64,000 nt of DNA from an uncultured Agromyces sp. GTDB lineage: Bacteria; Actinomycetota; Actinomycetes; Actinomycetales; Microbacteriaceae. The first letter of the stretch is position 1. The number at the start of each line of letters is the position of its first letter. A program made the translations under genes and the position numbers. Under the pieces are notes generated by a model. That model searched no databases, was not told where the DNA came from, and saw nothing but the letters and a program-made list of their open reading frames with translations. Positions 1 through 8,319 of this stretch are shown in pieces. The stretch covers positions 310,001 through 374,000 of the forward strand of contig CAJXGN010000002.1 of the NCBI GenBank assembly GCA_913053875.1. Reading direction: 5' to 3'.

Positions 1-63
1 GAACCCGTAGAAGTCCGCCGCGAGCAGCGGGGTCTCGGTCAGCGTGGTCATCTGGTCGGTCAT
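1..63 (-). CDS. N-terminus of a truncated gene, probably acyl-CoA dehydrogenase
   Basis: Only the first 21 residues are present; the gene continues beyond the left edge. The peptide begins MTDQMTTLTETPLL and ends AADFYGF. A GAGAGGA ribosome binding site lies about 8 nt before the ATG at 63; a second ATG at 51 is possible. A Thr/Leu-rich start ending in DFYGF recalls actinobacterial acyl-CoA or glutaryl-CoA dehydrogenases, and the gene is divergent from an acyl-CoA regulator and thioesterase, but this is inference from a short fragment. Confidence 0.4.
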   Translation of the reverse strand, partial: MTDQMTTLTETPLLAADFYGF

Positions 64-110
64 CGTCGGCGTCCTCTCGACAGCGTCGTCGGTCCAGCCC
101 CGAGCGGGGC

Positions 111-136
111 GTGCAACATTCTACGGATTGTTGCAC
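111..136. promoter_or_regulatory. Inverted repeat operator between divergent genes
   Basis: GTGCAACA at 111-118 and TGTTGCAC at 129-136 form perfect 8-bp arms around a 10-bp spacer. On the minus strand the spacer contains TAGAAT, a good -10 box for the gene starting at 63. The plus-strand regulator gene begins at 190. The position fits an operator for that TetR-type regulator, acting on itself and on the divergent gene. Confidence 0.5.
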
Positions 137-189
137 ACTTGTCCAGCGGCCGGGCTACAGTGGGCCACGACGCAGGCGAGAGGAGCCGC

Positions 190-870
190 ATGACGACGAC
201 GGATGCCACGGGCGCACCACCCGCGGGCACGGCCGCCGACGAGGCATCCGCCCCTCGTCTCGGGCTCGTGGCCGTGCGCGCGGTGCCGACCCGGCTCTCC
301 GACCGCCTCGGCATGTCGGGCGAACCGCACGCCGACGCACTGCGCGCCTTCCGCGCCGCTCGGCACGAGTTCATCGCCGGCTCCCGCATCGACATGGGCG
401 CGCTGGCTGCCGAACTCGGCGTCGACCGCACGTCGCTGTTCCGCTGGGTCGGCAATCGCGACGCGCTGCTCAGCGAGGTGCTCTGGTCGCTCGCGATCCC
501 GACGCTGGACCGCGCCGACCACGCCGAACTGCAGGGCCCGGCGCGACTCGTCGAACTGCTGAGTGCGTTCGTCGACGCGCTGATCGACGCGGACTACTTC
601 CGCACCTTCCTCACCCGCGAGCCCGCCCGCGCCCTGCGGCTGCTGACCACCGCCGACAGCGAGATCCAGCGCCGGCTGCGCGTGGTGATCGAGACCGCGA
701 TCGAGGAGGAGGCCGTGCGCGGCACCTACACGCCGCCGCTGCCGACCACCGACCTCGCGTACCTGCTCGCGCGCATCGCCGAGTCGTTCATCTACGCCGA
801 CCTCATCACGGGCGACGAGCCCGACGCGGCCAAGGCGCGCGACGCGTTCGCGCTGGTGCTGGGCCGATGA
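190..870 (+). CDS. TetR-type transcriptional regulator, QsdR-like
   Basis: 226 aa DNA-binding regulator. The helix-turn-helix is at about residues 68-90 (MGALAAELGVDRTSLFRWVG), followed by an all-helical ligand-binding part; the R-W-V-G-N-R-D-A-L turn is typical of QsdR-family TetR proteins. The start is placed at the ATG at 190 because a clear GAGAGGAG precedes it; an upstream in-frame TTG at 139 has none. Its stop overlaps the thioesterase start (ATGA at 867). It probably represses itself and the divergent gene through the palindrome at 111-136. The ligand is unknown, but an acyl compound is suggested by the neighbours. Confidence 0.8.
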   Translation: MTTTDATGAPPAGTAADEASAPRLGLVAVRAVPTRLSDRLGMSGEPHADALRAFRAARHEFIAGSRIDMGALAAELGVDRTSLFRWVGNRDALLSEVLWSLAIPTLDRADHAELQGPARLVELLSAFVDALIDADYFRTFLTREPARALRLLTTADSEIQRRLRVVIETAIEEEAVRGTYTPPLPTTDLAYLLARIAESFIYADLITGDEPDAAKARDAFALVLGR

Positions 871-1343
871 GCGCGGGCACCCCCGCACCGGCGGGCACGA
901 CGAAGGGCGAGCGGATGCCACGGCGCGACGACTACGGCCACATCGCGTCATTCCCCACGAGGTGGAACGACAACGACGTCTACGGCCACGTGAACAACGT
1001 CGTCTACTACGCCGCGATGGACAGCGCCGTGAACGCGTGGATGATCGCGCAGGGCCTCGACATCGAGCACGGCGACGCGATCGGCCTGGTCGTGAGCTCG
1101 TCGTGCGACTACCACGCGTCGGGCGCCTACCCCGACGTGCTCGAGGTCGGCGTGCGCATCGGTCGCCTCGGCTCGTCGAGCGTCACGTGGGAGACCGGCA
1201 TCTTCCGGGCATCCGACTCGGAGCTACTCGCGACCGGCCGGTTCGTGCACGTGTTCGTCGACCGCGCGTCGCGGCGACCCACCCCCGTGCCGGCGCCGTT
1301 GCGCGCGGCGATGGAACGCGACCTGATCGTCGATCCCGAATAA
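867..1343 (+). CDS. Acyl-CoA thioesterase, 4HBT hot-dog family
   Basis: 158 aa single-domain hot-dog thioesterase expected to hydrolyse acyl-CoA thioesters in the cytoplasm. The signature RWNDNDVYGHVNNVVYYAAM, with the catalytic Asp and the HVNN turn, lies at about residues 31-50. The start overlaps the regulator stop by four bases, so the two are translationally coupled. An alternative ATG lies 16 codons in (MPRRDD). It resembles YbgC/FcbC-type enzymes; its substrate chain length cannot be read from sequence. Confidence 0.85.
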   Translation: MSAGTPAPAGTTKGERMPRRDDYGHIASFPTRWNDNDVYGHVNNVVYYAAMDSAVNAWMIAQGLDIEHGDAIGLVVSSSCDYHASGAYPDVLEVGVRIGRLGSSSVTWETGIFRASDSELLATGRFVHVFVDRASRRPTPVPAPLRAAMERDLIVDPE

Positions 1344-1344
1344 A

Positions 1345-1358
1345 ACCGACCGGGCGGT
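1345..1358. promoter_or_regulatory. TetR-type operator ACCG-N6-CGGT (copy 1)
   Basis: ACCGACCGGGCGGT lies just after the thioesterase stop and 60 bases before the phosphotransferase start. It abuts TATGCT (1358-1363), a plausible -10 box, so a bound repressor would block transcription of the 1418-5386 operon. Related dyads are at 24363, 27564 and 54517. Confidence 0.6.
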
Positions 1359-1417
1359 ATGCTAGTCTCTCGACACCGGGTGCACGCGACGACGCGGCCC
1401 GGCGGGAGGACCACGAC

Positions 1418-2535
1418 GTGGACGATGCACTTGCGCCCACCGCGCTGCGCGACGACGCAGCCGCGAGCGCACCCGAGGCCGCCGGCCCCGCGGGCGTGGA
1501 CCCGCTCGCGCTCCGCTCCTGGCTGGCCGAGCACCGGCCCGACCTGCTCGGCGACGGGCCGCTGACGGCCACCCTGCTCGCGGGCGGCAAGTCGAACCTC
1601 ACCTACCGCATCGACGGCGGCGCCCGCCCCCTGGTGCTGCGGCGCCCGCCGCTCGGCCACGTGCTGCGCACCGCCCACGACATGGCGCGCGAGTTCCGCG
1701 TGATCTCTGCCCTCGCCCACACCGACGTGCCGGTGCCCGCCGCGTACGTGCTGGTCGAGGATGCCGACGGCGCCGCCGGCGTCGGCACCGACTTCTACCT
1801 GATGGAGCTCGTCGACGGAAGCGTGCTCCGCACCGCGGCCGACAACGCTGGCTACGACCCCGAGACGCTCCGCGGGCTCGGCTTCCGCCTCGTCGAGACG
1901 CTCGCCGCGCTGCACGCGATCGACCCGGCCGACGTGGGCCTCGCCGACTTCGGCCGACCCGACGGCTACCTCGCGCGCCAGGTGCGGCGGTGGGGCGAGC
2001 AGTACGACGGGTCGCGCAGCCGCGACCTGCCCGACCTCGACCGGCTGCTCGCCCGCGTCGCCGACGACCTGCCCGAGACGCGTTTCACCTCGCTGCTGCA
2101 CGGCGACTTCCGGCTCGACAACGTGCTCGTCGCGCACGACGCCGAGGGCCGCGCGAGCGTCGCGGCGATCCTCGACTGGGAGATGGCCACCATCGGCGAC
2201 TCCCTGGCCGACCTCGGCCTGCTCGGGCTGTACTGGAACCTCTCGGAGGTCGCACCCGAGTCGCCGCGTCTCGGCCTCTCGGCCGTCGACCCCGCGGTCG
2301 GATACCCCGAATTCGACGAGCTCTGCGCGCGCTACGCCGAGCTCAGGGGCATCCGCCTGCCGTCGCTGTCGTGGTACCTCGCGTTCGCGGCGCTGAAGCT
2401 CGCGATCATCGTGGAGGGCATCCACTACCGGCACGAGGCCGGCGAGACGCTCGGGCCGGGCTTCGACGGCATCGGCGACATGGTCGCGCCGCTCGCCCGC
2501 TACGGACTGCGCATGCTCGACGAGGAGACGCACTG

Positions 2536-2536
<1 letters not shown>
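1418..2536 (+). CDS. Phosphotransferase family protein (APH/ACAD10-like kinase)
   Basis: 372 aa aminoglycoside-phosphotransferase-fold protein of the type encoded beside acyl-CoA dehydrogenases, like the kinase domain of ACAD10/11. The N-lobe has LLAGGKSNLTYRI. The catalytic loop is LLHGDFRLDNVLV and the metal-binding segment ILDWEMATIGDSLADLG. GTG at 1418 is chosen because GGGAGGA lies 7 nt upstream. In ACAD10/11 this activity phosphorylates 4-hydroxyacyl-CoAs before the dehydrogenase acts, so a similar role is inferred. The stop overlaps the next start (TGATG). Confidence 0.85.
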
Positions 2537-3753
<1,217 letters not shown>

Positions 3754-3796
3754 CCCACCCCCTGCACCGTCAACGACGACGAAAGGCACCCGCACC

Positions 3797-5386
3797 ATGA
3801 CCGACCGCATCATCGAGGGCTACGGCCGCGCGACCATGTCGATCGCGGCGATCCTCGCCGAGACCGCGCACCGCCAGCCCGACAACGTGGCGCTCATCTG
3901 GAACGACGAGCATGTGCGGTACGGCGAACTCTGGCGCCAGACCCGCGCCTACGCCGGCGCGCTGCGCGACCGCGGGGTCGTCCCGGGCGACCGGGTCGCG
4001 ATGATCGTGCCGAACGTGCCCGACTTCGCACGCGTCTACTACGCGGTGCTCTCGCTCGGCGCGGTCGTCGTGCCCGTGCACCTGCTGTTCAAGGCCGACG
4101 AGATCGAGTACGTGCTGCGTGACTCGGGCGCGACGCTCGCGGTCGTCGCGGCGCCCATGCTGCAGGAGGCCGGCGCGGCCGCCGCACGTGCGGGCGTGCC
4201 GATGGTCTCGGTGCTGCTGCCCGACGCCATGCGCGAGCAGGTTCCGGTGCCGAGGCTGGAGGACGAGGCATCCGCCGCCGTGCCCATCGAGCGCTACGCG
4301 TCGGTCTCGCCCATGGACCCCGCCACGGTGCTCTACACGAGCGGCACGACGGGCAGGCCGAAGGGCGCCGTCGGCATGCACCTGGGCATGATCGAGCAGG
4401 TCAACGCGAACCTCATCGACACCTTCCCCATGCGCAGCGACGACGTCGTGTTCGGCGGGCTGCCGCTGTTCCACACCTACGGGCAGATGGCGGTGCTGAA
4501 CATCTCGTTCCGCAAGGGCGCGGCGATCATCCTGCTGCCGAAGTTCGACCCCGACGAGGCGCTCGCGCTGATGAATCGGCATGGCGCGACCCTGTTCACG
4601 GCGGTGCCGACCATGTACATCGCGCTGCTGCACGCCGCGCGCTCGCACGCCGAGCACCCGCAGCTGCGGTTCGCCGTGTCGGGCGGGGCGGCGTTGCCGG
4701 TGAGTGTGCTCGAGGAGTTCGAGCGCACGTTCGGCGCCGAGGTGCACGAGGGGTACGGCCTCACCGAGACGTCGCCGACGGTGGCGTTCAACTCGGTCGG
4801 CGTGCCGACCCGCCCGGGCACCGTGGGCACGCCGCTCTGGGGCGTCGACGTCGAGATCGCCGACGCCGACGTGGAGGACCGCATCGTGCTGTTGCCTCAC
4901 GGCGAGGCCGGCGAGATCGTGGTGCGCGGGCACGCCCTGTTCGCGGGGTACCTCGCGATGCCGGATGCCACGGAGGCGGCGTTCACCGACGGCTGGTTCC
5001 GCACCGGCGACATCGGCACGAAGGACGACGACGACTACATCACGATCTGCGACCGCAAGAAGGACATGATCGTACGCAACGGCTACAACGTCTACCCGAG
5101 CGAGGTGGAGGCGGTGCTCATCCAGCATCCCGACGTGGCGAACATCGCCGTGTTCGGCCTGGCCGACGACACCCGCGGCCAGGAGGTCAACGCGGCGGCC
5201 GTGCTCGAGCCCGGAGCATCCGTCACCGAACCCGAGCTCATCGCCTGGGCGCAGGAGCGCATGGCCGCCTACAAGTACCCCCGCCACATCGACTTCGTCG
5301 ACGAGCTGCCGCTCGGCGCGAGCGGCAAGGTGCTGAAGCGCGAGCTCGTGGCGCGGTACTCGGCGGGGGTGCCGGCGGCCGGGTGA
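3797..5386 (+). CDS. Acyl-CoA synthetase (AMP-forming ligase)
   Basis: 529 aa ANL-superfamily ligase that activates a carboxylic acid to acyl-AMP and then acyl-CoA. The P-loop YTSGTTGRPKG is at residues 180-190, the A5 motif HEGYGLTETSP near 317, the hinge region CDRKKDMIVRNGYNVYP near 420 and the catalytic Lys of GASGK near 511. It follows the dehydrogenase by 43 nt and is probably in the same transcript. An alternative internal ATG (3836) would remove 13 residues. The substrate is likely a medium or long-chain fatty acid, not resolved by sequence. Confidence 0.88.
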   Translation: MTDRIIEGYGRATMSIAAILAETAHRQPDNVALIWNDEHVRYGELWRQTRAYAGALRDRGVVPGDRVAMIVPNVPDFARVYYAVLSLGAVVVPVHLLFKADEIEYVLRDSGATLAVVAAPMLQEAGAAAARAGVPMVSVLLPDAMREQVPVPRLEDEASAAVPIERYASVSPMDPATVLYTSGTTGRPKGAVGMHLGMIEQVNANLIDTFPMRSDDVVFGGLPLFHTYGQMAVLNISFRKGAAIILLPKFDPDEALALMNRHGATLFTAVPTMYIALLHAARSHAEHPQLRFAVSGGAALPVSVLEEFERTFGAEVHEGYGLTETSPTVAFNSVGVPTRPGTVGTPLWGVDVEIADADVEDRIVLLPHGEAGEIVVRGHALFAGYLAMPDATEAAFTDGWFRTGDIGTKDDDDYITICDRKKDMIVRNGYNVYPSEVEAVLIQHPDVANIAVFGLADDTRGQEVNAAAVLEPGASVTEPELIAWAQERMAAYKYPRHIDFVDELPLGASGKVLKRELVARYSAGVPAAG

Positions 5387-5635
5387 TGCCACTGTGAGCG
5401 TGACCCGGCGTCGATGTCGGGTTCGGATGTATGCGGCCAGTTCACCAACCTCGGATAGCGCTGCAATCGCGCGGACGGGATCGCCGCCAAGAAGGCCGCG
5501 AAGCAGTGGGGGTCCAACCAGCGCCCTAGGCGTGGGTCTCGTTCAGCATGATCACCTCGAGGGCATTGTCGCTCTGCCGATGCCTCCAGGTGCGCACTCC
5601 GTTTGGGTCACCTTCGGATCCAATATTGTTGGAGC

Positions 5636-6376
5636 GTGGTCGATTCGTCTTCTCCCGTCCGCCTCTTTGTGGGGTCCTCCGCGGAGGGACGCGACGTTGC
5701 GCGCCACTTGCATGCCGAGTTGGGTGGGTTGTGCGAAGTTGTCCGATGGGACCAGAACGTCTTCGAGCCGAGCGGATACACGCTCGACTCGCTCATACAC
5801 ACGGCCTCCAGCGTCGACTTCGCAGTACTAGTCGCGACCCCGGACGACTCCACCGTCAGCCGCGGTGAAACAAGACCCTCTGCCCGCGACAATATAGTTC
5901 TGGAGTTCGGACTATTTGCCGGATCGCTCGGTCGGGAGCGGACGTTTCTGTTGGCAACCGGTGACTTGAAGCTCCCCACCGACGTGTTGGGGATTACGAG
6001 GCTGTCGTACCGCGCTCAGAGCAACCAGCGTGCTGCGGTCACAGAAGCCGTCCTTCAACTCGAAGAGCGAGTCCGCGCCCTCGGCCGTCTGGAACGGGTC
6101 GGCGCACCGGTCAGCTCTAGTGGCCCAGAGACCGCACTGGACCACGAAATCGACCTGCTGTGCTCCAACGCCACTGCGCAAGGCTGGACCGTCAAGACAA
6201 ATAGCCTCACCACTCTGCGCATTGCCTCACCGAGGGGCAACACATTCACTTTGCAGAAGAGCCGCCCAGCGACAACGCGAGTAGACCTCCGCCGATTCGC
6301 AGCGAAGCTTCGGGCATCGGGCCTTCGCGTCAACAGTGGCCTCCGGAGACCAGTTGCGGAGTCACCCCTAGGCTGA
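5636..6376 (+). CDS. TIR-like nucleotide-binding protein with C-terminal extension
   Basis: 246 aa. Residues 7-125 match the TIR-like domain of CBASS/Pycsar effectors (CAP12 type): the glycine-rich loop LFVGSSAEGRDVARHL at 10-25, VRWDQNVFEPSGYTLDSL at 36-53, VATPDD at 66-71 and RDNIVLEFGLFAGSLGRERT at 84-103, where Glu90 is the expected NADase glutamate. The C-terminal 80 residues (GWTVKTN, SPRGNTFTLQKSRP, DLRRFAAKLRASGL) resemble a small HicA-like RNA-binding fold, which is inference. No cyclase partner is adjacent. The GTG start follows TATTGT (5624-5629) by 6 nt with no Shine-Dalgarno at proper spacing, so translation is probably leaderless. Likely a defence effector that degrades NAD. Confidence 0.75.
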   Translation: MVDSSSPVRLFVGSSAEGRDVARHLHAELGGLCEVVRWDQNVFEPSGYTLDSLIHTASSVDFAVLVATPDDSTVSRGETRPSARDNIVLEFGLFAGSLGRERTFLLATGDLKLPTDVLGITRLSYRAQSNQRAAVTEAVLQLEERVRALGRLERVGAPVSSSGPETALDHEIDLLCSNATAQGWTVKTNSLTTLRIASPRGNTFTLQKSRPATTRVDLRRFAAKLRASGLRVNSGLRRPVAESPLG

Positions 6377-7009
6377 AGCATGTCCCCCTGCGTGGTTGTA
6401 CCCTATCGGCCCTGACCGGCAGGGGGACGGCGCTCCAACTCGGGCTCGACCGAGGGCACCCACCTTACGGTGGGTAACACCGCGCCTCGACCGCTTCCCC
6501 GTAGGCCTTTCAGCCAGAGCATCACGCTCTGTAGCCGCCGCCTGGACGGCCAAGTCCGCCCTACGATTCCGCGATTTCGTAAGTCTACGACACGGGGCCG
6601 ACCGAGGAACGGAGCACATTGGACCCGACCGCGGTGCTTCCGGCGTCCACAACGGCACTCATCCAAGAAGTAAGCGAAGACAGCGGAGTTCTTGGACTCC
6701 TCGCTGACACCCAGGACAGCCGCTCCTCGCCGTCGCCGCACGGCGCTTAGGTGGTCGACGACCGATGTGCTTCTTCCAGCCAGCCACCGCGAGGGGCGTC
6801 GAAGCCCGCGATTTGTGCGTCCATGGATGCCGGCGTCGACAACGGTCTAGCCTGCGGCGGCACGGCTCGAGGCAGGAAGCCCGGTCTATGGATCGGCCAC
6901 AGCTCTCTGCATGGCAATGAAGGCAGCGCGGTAGTGCATCTCCGTCGTCAGCCTCGATGTCGTTGGCAGGCCTTAGCATCCGTCTCATAGCCATCGCGGA
7001 GGGGGCGCT
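6377..7009. other. Gene-poor stretch inside the island
   Basis: No convincing intact gene on either strand. The only coding hint is a 43-codon frame (6619-6750). The rest has mixed composition and no clear repeats or RNA genes. It may be decayed mobile DNA. Confidence 0.5.
6619..6750 (+). pseudogene. Possible short gene remnant
   Basis: A TTG start with GGAACGGAG a few bases upstream opens a 43-aa frame beginning LDPTAVLPASTTALIQEV and ending in a low-complexity Ser/Pro tail. The start looks like a genuine protein N-terminus, but the frame stops early and I do not recognise the family. It could equally be chance. Confidence 0.2.
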
Positions 7010-7192
7010 GTGAAGATCCCGCTGAACTTCCAGACCTTGGCCTGCAATTGCGGCGGAGTGCGCATCCTTTCCGTTCCTTGCCCGGATTGTGGCGCAAGGG
7101 CACCAAGGGGCGAGGTGAACTGTCGAGAGTGGACTAATTTTAAGGTCAGGTGTGGAGTTTCGTCCGAAGTGCCGCGTAGTCTTCACCTATGA
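7010..7192 (+). pseudogene. Truncated zinc-ribbon protein fragment
   Basis: 60-codon frame from a GTG preceded by GGAGGGGG. The first ~35 residues look authentic (MKIPLNFQTLACNCGG, then a C-P-D-C-G zinc knuckle and EVN); the last ~23 residues (REWTNFKVRCGVSS onward) look random and run into the next start. I read it as the 5' end of a larger zinc-ribbon gene cut by the junction that brought in the ATPase gene. Its stop overlaps the ATPase ATG (ATGA), which may be coincidental. Confidence 0.4.
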
Positions 7193-8319
7193 GCGAATCT
7201 GAGACGGAAGATATTGTCGTTCTAGAGTCAGAACTAGTCCAGATGGCTCGACTGATGGTCGGTGGCAACCCTGTCTCCGCGAGCGCCCTCCTCCGTAAGC
7301 TCGCACGAAAGTATAAGAAGACTGCACCGAACTTCGCCCGCGCGATCGTAGACGTGCTACGCGCTGGACCTGTGCGGGCGGCAACTCCGACCGTCGCGAC
7401 GAGTCAACCGCTCGACTCTGAGACCCGGCTGCCATTGATCCGCGAGGAGCACCCGGTGGTGCTCGTGAACGAACCGATCCTGGACGGCGCCGTTGAGTCC
7501 GTTCTTCGACAAATCGTGGACGAGCACCGGAGTCGTCAACGCCTCCTCGAGGCCGGTCTGGCGCCGACCCGTACTGCGCTGCTCGTGGGAGCCCCGGGGG
7601 TAGGCAAGACACTCGCAGCCCGGTGGATCGCGCGCGAACTAGATCTTCCTCTTCTGGTTCTCGATCTCTCGTCGGTCATGAGCAGTTTCTTGGGCCGCAC
7701 CGGAGTCAATGTGCGTCGCGTCCTAGACTACGCTCGCTCAGTTCCGGCGGTTCTCTTACTCGACGAATTGGACGCTGTTGCGAAACGGCGAGACGACACG
7801 ACAGAGATCGGCGAACTGAAGAGACTCGTGACTGTCCTCCTGCAGGAGATCGACTCCTGGCCAGACGGAGCACTGCTTCTCGCTGCTACCAACCACGCTG
7901 ACCTGCTTGACCCTGCGGTGTGGCGCCGATTCGACATCGTGCTTGACTTCCCGATGCCAGACCACCGAGCGATGGAGGCCGGTGTCAAAGCATTCCTTGA
8001 CGAACCAGAGGCCGACGGTGACGTTGTCGCGCTGATCGCCCGGCTCTACGACGGAGAGAATCTGAGCAGGCTCGAACGAGATGTCTTCCGTGCAAGGCGT
8101 GCGGCGACCATGTCGGGTACCTCTTCGGTCGACGCGCTTGTCAATATGGCGAAAGATCGCTTCGCGCGGCTGCCGACCAGCGTACGCGGGCCGGCGGCAG
8201 CGCGACTGCTGGAGACGACCGACCTAAGCCAGCGAGCTGTTCACGAGCTGACAGGTGTCAGCAGAGACACGCTGCGGAAGTACTCAGCGTCGACGAGTGG
8301 GGGTACTGATGCCAAGTGA
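7189..8319 (+). CDS. AAA+ ATPase of an IetAS-like defence pair (IetA-like)
   Basis: 376 aa. Walker A GAPGVGKT at residues 134-141, Walker B VLLLDELDAV from 188, sensor-1 LLAATNHADLLD and an arginine-finger-type WRRFD make this an active AAA+ ATPase. The N-terminal 100 residues are helical and may bind the partner. The start follows TAGTCT (7177-7182) by 6 nt, suggesting a leaderless message. It overlaps the downstream subtilase gene by 11 bases. AAA+ ATPase plus subtilisin-like protease is the architecture of IetAS, first described as a Ti-plasmid incompatibility/toxin-antitoxin locus and later as phage defence. The C-terminus (QRAVHELTGVSRDTLRKY) looks like an extra HTH-like helix pair. Confidence 0.82.
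   Translation: MSESETEDIVVLESELVQMARLMVGGNPVSASALLRKLARKYKKTAPNFARAIVDVLRAGPVRAATPTVATSQPLDSETRLPLIREEHPVVLVNEPILDGAVESVLRQIVDEHRSRQRLLEAGLAPTRTALLVGAPGVGKTLAARWIARELDLPLLVLDLSSVMSSFLGRTGVNVRRVLDYARSVPAVLLLDELDAVAKRRDDTTEIGELKRLVTVLLQEIDSWPDGALLLAATNHADLLDPAVWRRFDIVLDFPMPDHRAMEAGVKAFLDEPEADGDVVALIARLYDGENLSRLERDVFRARRAATMSGTSSVDALVNMAKDRFARLPTSVRGPAAARLLETTDLSQRAVHELTGVSRDTLRKYSASTSGGTDAK

Noticed and set aside
3770..5392. 540-codon open frame antisense to the acyl-CoA ligase gene
   Set aside because: High-GC shadow: His/Arg/Val-rich, no family motifs, and fully covered by a gene with clear catalytic motifs. The same applies to the long antisense frames at 12755-13978, 20724-23498 (across several genes), 39133-41823 and 51241-53643.
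5394..5831. 145-codon plus-strand frame between the ligase and TIR genes
   Set aside because: Low-complexity Ser/Arg/Pro sequence without a ribosome site, overlapping the better supported TIR gene in another frame.
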